64,000 bases of DNA from Paralichthys olivaceus. Taxonomy: Eukaryota; Chordata; Actinopteri; Pleuronectiformes; Paralichthyidae. The notes beneath the pieces are model-generated. The model did not search any database and was not told where the DNA came from. It saw nothing but the letters and a program-made list of their open reading frames with translations. Position 1 is the first letter of the stretch. Every line of letters starts with the position of its first letter. The translations under genes were made by a program, and so were the position numbers. This document shows positions 25,501-55,664 of the stretch, piece by piece. Location: the NCBI RefSeq assembly GCF_024713975.1, contig NC_091093.1:8674001-8738000 (forward strand), written 5' to 3'.

Positions 25501-28500
25501 CTCTCAAACATCAGATCAAAAGTGTTGTTAGGAGTAAATAACACTGGATTTTGCCTTTCAAGTGTCATGAATGAATGTTCCTGATTTAAGTCTTAAAGAG
25601 AATGAACAACAAAGCTTACAAATAAATTACAGATTCAACTGATTCTGAAAACATTAATTTGTCAGGAAATGTCATGTAGCAATTTTCATTTTAACATTGA
25701 CCAGGGGCAACGTCTAAACATTTATTTTGGTTAACATTAGTTTTTTCCACAGATGAGTCACACTTGGAATGGCAGGGACACTGGGTACTGAGACAGTCTG
25801 CATAATGATTTAGTATTAAATACAGTGCACAGGGTAACGTCAGTGATTTCTGTATTAATTTGAATAACCGACATTTTACGCCAGCTTTAGATCTTTTAAC
25901 ACAACAGACAGGAAACGAATTGAAATTTACCCTCAGTTTTACATGCTGTGAGTGTCGGGCCGTGCATTTTTGTGTTAGTGCAGAGGAAGGGATGCACTTT
26001 TGTGTTTTGGAGTTGCATATTAACGTCAGGTGAAAAGGTGGTGTATGAGTCACCCTGGAGTGCGAGCCAGACTGACGGGGCAGACAACGTGTCGGGTTTG
26101 GGTAGAGAAGAGTGGGGACGCTCTGGAAGGGTTCAACCGGGAACAAGCTTTTGGCTTCCTCCCCGCAGACAGTCCCCTAATCTGACCTCGGCGAGACAGA
26201 GCTGTCCCTCTCAGCTCAGTCACAGCCAGAGCCCCAAGATTGTAGGCGACATTCACAGTGACGTTCCAAGATTTCCCCAAACATGTATTATACAACAAGG
26301 ATCTCCATCTTTGTTTTTTTAATTCAAAAGCGGCACTTGTTTTCAACAAGTGCAACATGACGTGTTAAAACGTCCAACTACAGAGAAAGCATGTCATTCC
26401 CTTGGTTGGCAGATGAACTCAAGCTGGGTGATAACTGTGCTAACAGTCATCGTTTTGGTGGGATGTTAACTCACATGGCTGCTTGTTTTTTCCAGAGGGG
26501 CAAAGAGGAGCTGAGGGAGGCAACGGCCTTGCTGACGGCCCAGCAGACGTCTTTAGAGATCATCGTCAACATGTGCTGCTCTGACGGTGAGTGTTGTGGG
26601 CACTGACAGCCGTGCTGACCCTCAGGGCACTTTTCCTCAACATTATTTCCTCTGACACAATTACCCCAGTATGTGTTTATCAGAAAAGCTGTTCTAAGAA
26701 GAAATATATGTGGTGAGTTCATCTGTGTGCCTGGAGATGCTTTTTGTTTTCTTGATCAGTCCCGTGTTTCTTGGTCCCGTGTGTGTGTGTGTGTGTGTCC
26801 AGACCCATCTGACGACGAGTGGGAGGAGGAGTCGAGCAGCGATGAAAGCGACATGTGTCCGGACAGTCTCTGTGATGGAGTGTCCAATCTGATGTCTCCA
26901 CTGTGTTTGTCAGCCGAGGTTCACGGAGCCTTGATCAACCACAGCGTCCCTGAAAAGGCAAATACCCTCCTGTGTCATCAACAACATCTCATCTGTCAAT
27001 AGTAATATAATAGGAGGTCAGCTACATCCACACCACCATGAAATTCAATTAAATTCACTTCAAAATACTCTATTTGTCCCTTTAATGGCAATTCAAGACA
27101 AGAGGGAGAGCAAACTGAAGGGCCCTGACATCTCATCCACATACATAAAATCAAGACTATTGAAAGATCTAAATATATAACATATGATATATGATAATAA
27201 TACTAACAAGTTTAGAAAATACAAAAAACAGATTTAACAGTTTGATGACCTGAACTTCTTTCTGTGAGTTTTACATTCAAGCGATGTAAAACACATTCCT
27301 GAGCAGAAAGTCATCAAAGAGTACAGTGTCATTGATTATCTTATGTCTTTTAAGGACTCGTTCAGGATAGAGCGTAATAGAGATCTGTCTTGTACTTATT
27401 AAATCAGACTAAAACCTATAAAGATGTTCTGTAGTAATGTATATAATATATTTTGTTTCAAGGTCCTCAAAAAGACAGAGTTCCCCAGAACAGAAGCCAC
27501 AGATGTGTGCCATCAGAATCCGTCCTGGAGAGGCCTGATAAAAAAGTAATACGCTCACTTTTTACCTTCTCTTGAGCTTCTCTCTGTGATGATCAATATT
27601 TGTTGCAGGCACTTTGTGTTGTCCATCTCTGCATAACTCTCCACGATCAAATTGTTGATCAAAGTCATGTTTATTGTAGGATGCAGCGTGTACAGTCCCG
27701 GGCTCTGACGTGCTTCCACAGCATCCTCTCCACCATGGATGCTGAGTCTCTGGGAGGAGCAGCAGCCCTGCAGGGAGCAGCACAGCACCTCTCTACCCTG
27801 GTTTTTGGTGCAGCAGGTCTCACATTTATGTCTTATTATTGAAATGCAGCACATACACTGTAAATCACAAATGTTTCATTTATTGATTTTGTAGACTATC
27901 TGCTAAATAAACTTTTTTTTTCAGAGATACCCAAAGATGAGGAGTTCCTCGAGGCCGTCATCAGTGCCATGCGGTCTCTTCTTCAGATGATCGCCTTCAA
28001 AAATATCCCCCAGGTACAGAATACACCACAGCAATGATGCTGACCATTTGCTTCATTGGGTAGAATTAAAGGGTTAATCCAGTAGGTTAGTATTGCACTT
28101 CCATGAACTTGGGGATCTTACCAGAGTGATTTATATAAAGTAATAAAATGAAAGCAGTATAGGCTGACATATCCTGACTAACCCTAAGTCCCAAGCAGGA
28201 ATGAATCTAAACATCTGTTGTCAGACATATAGACAGTAATGGGCTGTTTTGCTTGGCCTGTTGTCATGCAGGTTGCACCTTTCTTTCTGAAAAGTGACCT
28301 GCATTAATTGAGCCTGGTCATGTGAAGACTCAGTCCACAGAACCCTGAAGCTGCACCACCACTGCTTCACAACCACCAGTTTATCAAGTTCACACTCAGT
28401 GTGCAAAACCCCAAACTGGAGAATTAATTGTTCCTGGTAATGCACTGTCTGCGTCATCAACAACATCATTATGTTGATGACTCCCAGCCGCTGCTGCTAC

Positions 28501-30216
28501 AGAGCTGGTGGTCGCTGGTAAGTTTATTAATATTGAACGTATCAAGAGTCCAATTCGATTTGACTTTGCACTTCCTTGGGTCATTAACAATACACATGCC
28601 AAGTGTGAAGCTAATAAGATTAACGGTTTGAAATCTGTCTCACAGACTTGAGGTTCTGTGTCCAAATCCTCCTCTGTCACTTGACTCTAAACACTGGACC
28701 ATGTTTTACAGCTAAGTGTCCGTGTTTGTTTTTCTCAGTGTATGACCCCCCAGCAGCTCATGAGCCTGAGCGAAGCGGCCAACCGCTGTGATGTTGTCAG
28801 TGTGAGGGTCAATGCTGTCGCCATTCTGGGCATCACTGGCAGCACGTTAGCCAAAGAGAAAGGCACTGCTGAAACCCTTCAGGTAAACTGCCGCTTCTCT
28901 TTTTCTTCTTTTCTGGGAGTATTTGTTCTTCCACTAAGAAACTGTGCTCCCACAGATGATTGGAAACGCCTTACTTCAAGTTGCCACAAGGGATGCTGAC
29001 CTGGTTGTGAACGGAGAGGCGCTTGACGCCTTGTTTGATGTGTTTGCGGACGGAGACGAGGCGGAGACAGCTGCTAAAAACATCCAGTTGCTACCTGCAC
29101 TGAAGGCACTTCACCCTGTCTTTAAGGCCAAGGTAAAAGAGATTCAATTCTTCTAACTGAACACTATTATTTATGATCCTTCAACATTTTTCTGCATTAA
29201 CGTGCAAATTGATTATAAATCTGTCTCCCACCACTGCACATTTTTTCTCCTCTTTGTAACTGGTATCGCCTCCTACTTTCTTTCATGTGTTCCCCTTTTC
29301 AACGTTTAAAAGCTATCCATTCATTGTCTATACGGCTTATCCTCATGAGGGTCACAGGGGGAGCTGGAGGAAATCCCAGCTGACATTGGGCAAGAGGCAA
29401 ACTCTGTAAACTCTGGACAGGTGGCCAGCATATCACAGGGCCAACAAAAGCTGTATTCAGTCATGCACTTAGCTCCAGATAATCTCCTGACATTATCCGG
29501 AGGGGCTGTATATGAGAACACAAATGTCCAAGTGTGAGGCTCCAGACTTTCTCCCGAGGTTCTCTAGCCAGCTCCCTAGTGAAAATCTGCAGGATTTCAG
29601 AAGAAGCTCATGTGAGAGCACAGCAGGAGATCCTCCGCAGGATTCACCACGAGTGAGTGTGTGACGTTCGGTAAGTTTATGGGGATAAGAGCCATCGCCA
29701 GTGTTGATTTACTTGAAACTAAAATAAGAGATTTCCACGGTAGAATTAATGTTACATCCAGCCTCTGTCCGGACCCAATTCTGGTGACATTCTCTGGAGT
29801 TCATGTCTGAAAACAGCTTTACAGAGACAAACAATCATTCACACTCACATTCATTCCTACAGTCGATTTAGTGCTGCAATGAACTTAACCTAAATCTGCA
29901 TGTGTTTGAAATGTGGGAGGAAGCTGGAGTACCCTGTGAGTACCCTGTGAAAAACTACACAGACACAGGGAGAAAATAGAAACTCCACACAGAGAGACCC
30001 CTGTAGGAACCGGGAACCTTGTTGCTGTGAGGCAACAGTGCCAACTACCACACCTCGTGCTGCAACTTTAAAAATAATAATACATTTTCTTTTTCCTCCT
30101 AGATTCGTAAAGAGGGAAGAGGCAAGTACAGCCCTCAGCAGCTGTGCGTGCTCGACAACATCAAGGTGAACCTGAGAAGATTCATCGGTTATCTGGAGAA
30201 GCTGGGGAAAAAATGA
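19509..30216 (+). CDS. heatr3: HEAT repeat-containing protein 3 (symportin Syo1 homologue)
   Basis: Fifteen coding exons: 19509-19649, 20600-20772, 21586-21673, 23340-23440, 23717-23826, 24259-24399, 24541-24842, 26496-26586, 26803-26957, 27463-27545, 27680-27816, 27925-28013, 28739-28882, 28956-29132 and 30103-30216. Phases join exactly into 681 aa (human 680). The protein starts with basic [14 protein letters not shown], then armadillo/HEAT-type helices ([22 protein letters not shown] and similar). Acidic blocks lie near residues 320-330 and 383-399 ([17 protein letters not shown]). It ends in [13 protein letters not shown]. The yeast counterpart Syo1 imports uL18 and uL5 with 5S rRNA for ribosome assembly. 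All introns are GT-AG except the one after exon 9, which starts with GC. Intron 3 holds a hAT-like element and intron 14 a nested repeat. Confidence 0.97.
19778..20167. mobile_element. hAT-like MITE in heatr3 intron 1
   Basis: The ends are TAGGGCTGGACGATA and, reverse-complemented, TAGAGCTGGACAATA, so 13 of 15 match. The flanking octamers TAATGAGC and CAGTGAGG agree at 5 of 8 positions, consistent with a decayed 8-bp target duplication of the hAT type. The element is 390 bp and has no coding capacity. Confidence 0.75.
22018..22940. mobile_element. hAT-like non-autonomous transposon with intact 8-bp target duplication
   Basis: The octamer TTCTATAT flanks the element on both sides (22010-22017 and 22941-22948). 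The ends read TTGGGATGTCAGGATTA and, reverse-complemented, TAGGGATGCCACGATTA. The 923-bp interior has no transposase. It carries a GT/AC hairpin at 22324-22378. The right terminal region is duplicated: GTGAAGCCGTGATATTTCCTC occurs near 22796 and again near 22898, each followed by CGTGGCATC. The element lies in heatr3 intron 3. Confidence 0.85.
22324..22378. repeat. Perfect GT/AC inverted repeat (hairpin)
   Basis: The left arm, CAGGGG then (TG)n ending GTC, and the right arm, GAC then (AC)n ending CCCTG, are reverse complements over about 22 bp. They are separated by an 8-base loop, GCACAGCT. The hairpin is inside the hAT-like element. Confidence 0.85.
23084..23126. repeat. CA-rich microsatellite with ACTC and ACCC interruptions
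   Basis: CA runs are separated by ACTCAC and then ACCCAC units in heatr3 intron 3, downstream of the hAT-like element. Confidence 0.85.
24843..26495. other. heatr3 intron 7
   Basis: A 1.65-kb intron. Near its start (25083-25195) is ACACAGGAGGTTATGTTTTCATCC...GATTACACAAACTAC, which I recognise as a common fish interspersed repeat fragment. The rest has open frames of up to about 150 codons on the minus strand with no recognisable protein. Confidence 0.5.
25083..25195. repeat. Interspersed repeat fragment
   Basis: The words CACAGGAGGTTATGTTTTCA, TTTGTTTGTGTGATTGTTAG and GGATTACACAAACTAC, in that order, match from memory a very common teleost repeat fragment. Its class was not determined. Confidence 0.5.
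26779..26798 (+). repeat. (GT)10 tract at the heatr3 exon 9 acceptor
   Basis: Ten GT units run directly into CCAG, the acceptor of exon 9, so the transcript has a (GU)10 tract where a polypyrimidine tract would normally lie. Confidence 0.93.
26803..26957 (+). CDS. heatr3: heatr3 coding exon 9 with GC donor
   Basis: This 155-bp exon encodes the acidic [17 protein letters not shown] segment and continues to HSVPEK. The donor is AAG|GCAAAT. The next exon (27463) opens [12 protein letters not shown], and the joined [14 protein letters not shown] aligns without a gap with human HEATR3, as I recall it, so the GC donor is required to keep the frame. The length is not a multiple of three, so skipping would shift the frame. 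Confidence 0.9.
29320..30056. mobile_element. Nested interspersed repeat in heatr3 intron 14
   Basis: The outer repeat begins GCTTATCCTCATGAGGGTCACAGGGG and resumes after about 29820 with ACAATCATTCACACTCACATTC, then GGGAGGAAGCTGGAGTACC, then CTCCACACAGAGAGACCC. I recognise this series of words as a widespread fish repeat, probably the 3' end of a LINE. Between them (about 29455-29820) sits unrelated sequence ending CTCTGGAGTTCATGTCTGAAAACAG, which resembles in reverse the CATTTTCAGACATGACCTG stretch at 35322, so a second element appears inserted in the first. Confidence 0.6.
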
Positions 30217-31157
30217 GGACTTTTTCAAGTACCGGTGGAACACGTAGGGTTTGGATGGATACTGTATGCTAGCAGGAGTACAGCATCGAACAGGAAACGT
30301 TTTTGAAACCTTCAAGTATTTATTATGTTGGTAGTAAACCATTTGTTAATGCTTGGTTTCAATGTTTATATTCTCTAAATAACGATTTACTATTTCACTT
30401 AGTGATGTGAAAGTGTATTTGTTATGAAGAAAGAAGAGTGGAATCTAATAATTATTATTTACTGTGTGTTACAGTAAAGATTTGTTTACCTTACGTTAAA
30501 CTCAAAAAGGATTTTGAAAGAGAATGTTTTCATACTTCCCAGATCAGGTGTGTTGAGGTGACAGCAGGCGTCCCCACGGTTACTTTTATTTTATTTTTTA
30601 TTTTAGCCCCATGTTTCTATGAGCTACAAATTTGATGCTTTTAAATCCTGCTGGTCCTGATGAGGGCGTGTGAGGTATTAAAAACCAACACTTTGTTAGG
30701 GTGAGATTAGTTTCAGCTACTAAATGTAAAGGAGATTTTTCCTTATGGAATCATTATTTTGTTAAAGTATCCGCTTGGTCAAGAGAAACTAAATTATGAT
30801 TAGTCATTTCACTAAGCTGAAGGGGTTTGGCACGCTCTCTGCAAAAGGTATAAGACTACAGTCGATTAAGACTGACGTTGTAGCCTGTAGAATAAGCACA
30901 TGTTCTCTACCTCGCTGTGTGTCCTCTGCATCCCTGGTGTTACACTACTCTGATGCATGGAGTGGTAACTTTTCTAGGTTTTGCAGGTCACCACAGCAAC
31001 CAGCTCTCTACTGAGAGTATTCATCTCAGTACAGTTATAAAATAATTGCCAAACAATGAAACAGAAGACTTAGCATTTCTGAAACCAATAATGATCATCC
31101 AGCATCTGGTATCGCTGATATGACTGACAGTTCTTTGCTACAACACAGCAGGTTTGA

Positions 31158-31163
31158 AATAAA
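31158..31163 (+). terminator. Candidate heatr3 poly(A) signal
   Basis: The first clear AATAAA after the heatr3 stop codon, 940 bp downstream. Earlier variant signals are possible. Confidence 0.35.
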
Positions 31164-32514
31164 GTCAATCCAGAGTAGTGTCATTCATTAGGCTCCTGAT
31201 TAGAGGGTTTTTATTTTGACTTTGCTGATTTGTGTTTTTGACTTTTCAGTGGAGTTTCATAGAAATACACTATCAAAGATTTATTTAAGGTAGAATATGT
31301 CATCAGGTTATGAATGAATGCTTTCTTTATTAAATAGATCCTGGTTTCTGTAAGAGGTTTCTTTTGTTTTCTATGACCAAGTTTGGGACTTGTATGTCTT
31401 GGGATTTTTATGTCTCCAAGCAAATGCTGAACCAATCAATTAAAAGGTAACTAAACTATATCTTCAACAGTGTTTTGTGTTTAATACTTAATATAATTTT
31501 TATTGCCATGATGTTTATCTTGAATTTAAAGTATATAAAAACACAAAACAATGGCCAACAACCATCCATTCAGCACATTATATGATTATCCACTGGGAAA
31601 AAGATTTAAACACATACTCTGACTGGAATAGACGTGAAGATATCTGACCAGAGACTCTGGGATGTTTTGCATGGTCATTCCTTGGCTAATTAGCAGAAAT
31701 CCTTATTTCATTTGAATGATTTTGTCTTTCAATCCAGAACAGATAACATTGTGATGTTAAGGAGACGTTTTTCATACATAGTGAAAAATAGTGTGTGGAT
31801 ATGTGGGCATTAACCAAGATTACAAACTTGTTGTCTCATAAACAATAGCTTTAATTTGAACCTTATGTGACATATCATTTAACTAAAGTCAAAGATCCTT
31901 GTGTGCTCAGTTATGTTCAGGAAGATTACCCTCCTGGACATTGGCAGGCTGGAGGCCTATCCAGACAAATGCAGCCTGTTGGATGTGTGAGCTCAGCAGA
32001 ATTGAGGATGAGGTTTATTTTTTTGTTTTACTGTCCTGTTTGTGAGGACTAATGGAACATTCTTTTCATTTAAATGTCCTCTGTGCTAAATTCTTTTGGT
32101 TGGATGATTTTGAAAGACTTGAGTTGTGGGAGGTTTTTTCAGATTTTATTTGAGGCGGGTTTTCTTTTATGAAATGTAAGAAATAAAATGTTGCTGGAGT
32201 GCTGCAACTTTACTTTTTGTGTCTTATAAACCAATGAGTGTTGGGCACATGTGTACATGGCACAAAAATAAAGAAACAATCAGTCATTCAAACACATGTT
32301 GTTTTAACAGTGGATATTACATTGTAAAAAAAACTATTTACAGTCACGCTAAGAATCAATATTCCAACAATACACGCTGTGTTTGTGATTAATACTTGAT
32401 GTAATTGTTGCTGCATTACATTTCCTAATGTGTTCATTTTGAGTAAAACTGAAAAACCCCAAAAAGCAACACACCCAGTGAGTATGTCAGCACTTGACAC
32501 TATTACACAGACAC

Positions 32515-32755
32515 AGAGGGTTGCTTCTCCATGACTTCAGATGACATTACATCACATACATTGATTTCCTGTAGACTTACTTTAACTGTAACCATAGTAA
32601 CTACTTCCTTAACCCTTACCCTAACTTTGATCTAAACCTGAAACATGTCTTCACCTCAAAATGTAATGATTTGTTTCCTTTTTGTCCTCATTAGGAAGAC
32701 AAGTCCCCATAATGTGACCTTGTTAACAGATTTACACAACATGAGGACTGCACAC
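32515..32755. repeat. Dispersed repeat, copy 2 (related to 11515-11775)
   Basis: Shares with 11515-11775, in the same order, CTCCATGACTTCAGA, TAACCATAGTAACTACTTCC, GAAACATGTCTTCACCT, AATGTAATGATTT, AGGAAGACAAGTCCCC and ATAATGTGACCTTGTTAACAG. No terminal repeats or coding frame were seen. Confidence 0.7.
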
Positions 32756-33059
32756 ACATGGATATGATATATTTTAAATTAGTGCAGATAGCATTGGAAT
32801 AAGAGATCGCCTTGGGAAATTGTCACAACTCTTTAAAAAACTAAGTGTTTCATTAGGCAATACATTGGAACTTATTGTGGAAATGCCTTTTACTAACATC
32901 CCTGTGGAGAAGCTACTTTCCCACAGCACACCCATAACTGAGTGTTGTCATCACAATGGTTTGTGATTTGTACCCCACCTAGTACAACATGTACTGAAAG
33001 CTACTGGATGTGCATCATGGGTTCAGTGTCAGATTAGAAGTCAGGCAGAGGCACGTGAC

Positions 33060-53223
<20,164 letters not shown>

Positions 53224-55400
53224 GGGTGACCTCGCCTGGCCCTCCCCAGTCCCCCCGTCCTCGTCTGCAAACTGACTGCCTGTCATGTCCCACTTCTGCT
53301 GCCAGACTCCAGCCTCAGGAGGTTGTTAGTAGTATTATAACCTCTTCAGCGTCTGTCTCTATCAAGCTTTTTGAGATGACAAGCAACTATTTCTAGCAGA
53401 AAAAATAAGAACAAAAAAAAAAGAATCGTTATAGGAAATGGGGTTTAATTTCTTGGACCTGAACTGAAATCGCAAAGGATAAATGTTCATTTGCTTCCCT
53501 ACAGCTTCTTTTAAGGAGCAGTTTTCTTTCCCTCAGTCAGCACCAACATAACATGCCTCTTGCGCCTCCTGCTGTCCAGGAGTAGAGAGGTTGTTTGTAT
53601 GGAATATACTCTGGAGTGAAACCTGGAGCTACTGGCTGGAAAAATAGGATAAAAAATTTTATCCCCCCAAAAAAAACGCAAATGGCTTAAAATGTATCAA
53701 AAACAGAAATGTTATGTTTAACAACAGAAAAATATGTACACAGATTTTTTTAAAGATGGTAACAAATGCAATCAGTGAGAGTGAGACATAACTTATGCAT
53801 GAGAATTTCTTTTTGTTGGTTGATTTTTCTGTGGGTTTAATCTGTTTTGTCTAAACAGGTTATACAAGGATTTGTACAAAAACGCACCAGAAAAAAAAAA
53901 TGTTTGAAAAATACAAGTAAGAAAAGATTGTTTATTATGACGTTTTTACAAGATATACCGATTGAAGACATGTAAACATGCACATCTTGCGCCTGCAGCT
54001 TTTCGGCCAAAGCCGAGAGCTGGTTCGGGTCCCATTGCCAACATGAATCATCAGCATCTACTTTTATTCTCGGTTGCTCTCTGTGAGTGTGCTACAGTGT
54101 TAAAAAGAATTTAGCCTTGGGTGAGCCAGTGCTCGCATACAGCCCTAAAGATGACTGGTTGAGAGATCGTCATCTCGTCTCAATAGCACAGTCACACCAG
54201 TGTAGAGGCTTTAAGACAACAGGTTTAAATCCATATGGGGGTGAAAATGGTTTTATTGAAAAATCCTACACTTGAAAAAAAAAATTGTGTTAAAAATACA
54301 ACTGTGGATGATGATCTGTTCCTTCGGCAATTTGCCGACTACAAAAATCATTTGTATTTGTTAAATGTATTTATTTTTTTATTAATTATATGAACATAGT
54401 ATGGATAAATGTATTATTAACATTAGAGCCCATATCTTTTTGAGTCCTATATTTGAAATAGGATATATTTGGGGAGGTGGGCTGGAAACTGGTATATTCA
54501 GGTACAGTCAAAATACCACCTTTTTATTTAATTGGGTTGTTTTTCGTTTGATTTTTCTTCCGTGACAGTTGAGTGACCAAGTTACTTTGAAAAGCTTGAG
54601 AGAGACCACTTTGTCCTACAGTGACAATTGTATTTTTAATCTGTGGCTGGTCTACTTACTTCAAAAGGGAGCGGATTGTTGTTTTTTTTTAATTTTAATT
54701 TTATTTTATAAACTGTCACAGCAACACAAATACATTCAAAATGTCGACCCCCTTCTGTCATTGCAGCTACAACACCTATCCTGTAGATGGAGTCATTGCT
54801 CTTGAGTCTTGATCCACACAGAGTTTGGGCTTGTATACTGCATTTGGACGGGTTTATCTCTGCATCGTTTCTTTCTGATAATACCCTGATAGATTTAAAG
54901 TGATCGGGCAGCTGCACATAGAGAACCCAATAAGCTGGGTGCTTGCTGGAGGGAGTGACACACCAAAGCACAGTGCAACCCCCTGTCCATCTTTACCTTT
55001 TGTCCCAGACATGACAAGAACCACCCACAGTGAAAACTGGTAGCCAGCAATAACTACCCACCTGATGATCACTTCAATGGCTGCTGCAGCTGCACAGTGT
55101 CCATCATGTCCCGTGTTTTAAGACAGTGAAGCACATTAGACTTGCAGCCCATTACGATGGTGTTGAAATGTTAAGGTTCCGTGCCCCTTCCCATCATCCC
55201 CCAGTGCTACAGCTGCGGTCTAAATGCAGTATATAAAGGCTGGTCTTGTGGTAGGCAGGACTAGGAGAAAGGTAAAGTTAGCAGCACCACCTGAATGTCC
55301 ACTGACCATTTCTTCTTCACTGTAGGAAGACTTCAAACCCAACTGTACTCATCTGAAACGTTGTTTCTCTGCAGCTATTACAATCCATGCAATAAAAAAA
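53224..55400 (+). other. tent4b 3' UTR
   Basis: AT-rich sequence after the tent4b stop codon with no further exon. The first strong AATAAA is at 55391-55396, followed by an A-run, implying a 3' UTR of about 2.2 kb. Only short open frames occur, none with a recognisable product. Confidence 0.5.
55391..55396 (+). terminator. Candidate tent4b poly(A) signal
   Basis: AATAAA followed by a short A-run and, about 25-45 bases on, TG- and T-rich sequence. It falls immediately before the CpG-rich block of the next gene. Confidence 0.45.
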
Positions 55401-55419
55401 AACAGTACAATGAATCCAC

Positions 55420-55664
55420 GCGTGCGCTCACTGTTCTTTTGTCTTTCACGTGAACCACGGTTTGATGATTTTCACATTCAAAGTACAACCACAGCGCTGC
55501 AACGTGCGCGTCCACGTGTGACAGATGGAGGTGTTGCGTGCTCGCTCCGCGCGGCAGCAGCACAGCAGGAGCGCGGGGACCGCAGCACTCTCTCCTCCGC
55601 ACCGCACCTCCACCTCCAGTTGCGCCCGTAGATCTGTCCGCGGGATGTGACCCACACCCAGCAG
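55420..55664 (+). promoter_or_regulatory. Probable promoter and non-coding first exon of the next gene (possibly adcy7)
   Basis: A sharp CpG-rich block (GTGCGCGTCCACGTGTGAC, CTCGCTCCGCGCGG) ends in ACCCAGCAG|GTAAGA, a near-perfect splice donor. No long conserved frame crosses it, so it fits a 5' UTR exon. Human synteny places ADCY7 next to TENT4B in the same direction. No adenylate cyclase coding sequence was found before the window ends, so identity is inference. Confidence 0.5.

Noticed and set aside
25167..26146. Minus-strand open frames of 133 and 151 codons in heatr3 intron 7
   Set aside because: No recognisable domain or consistent splice context; the second is broken in composition and both lie between verified heatr3 exons.
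29101..29156. Possible alternative end of heatr3 by reading past the exon 14 donor
   Set aside because: The stop after the donor follows unrelated residues, while exon 15 at 30103 supplies the conserved C-terminus.
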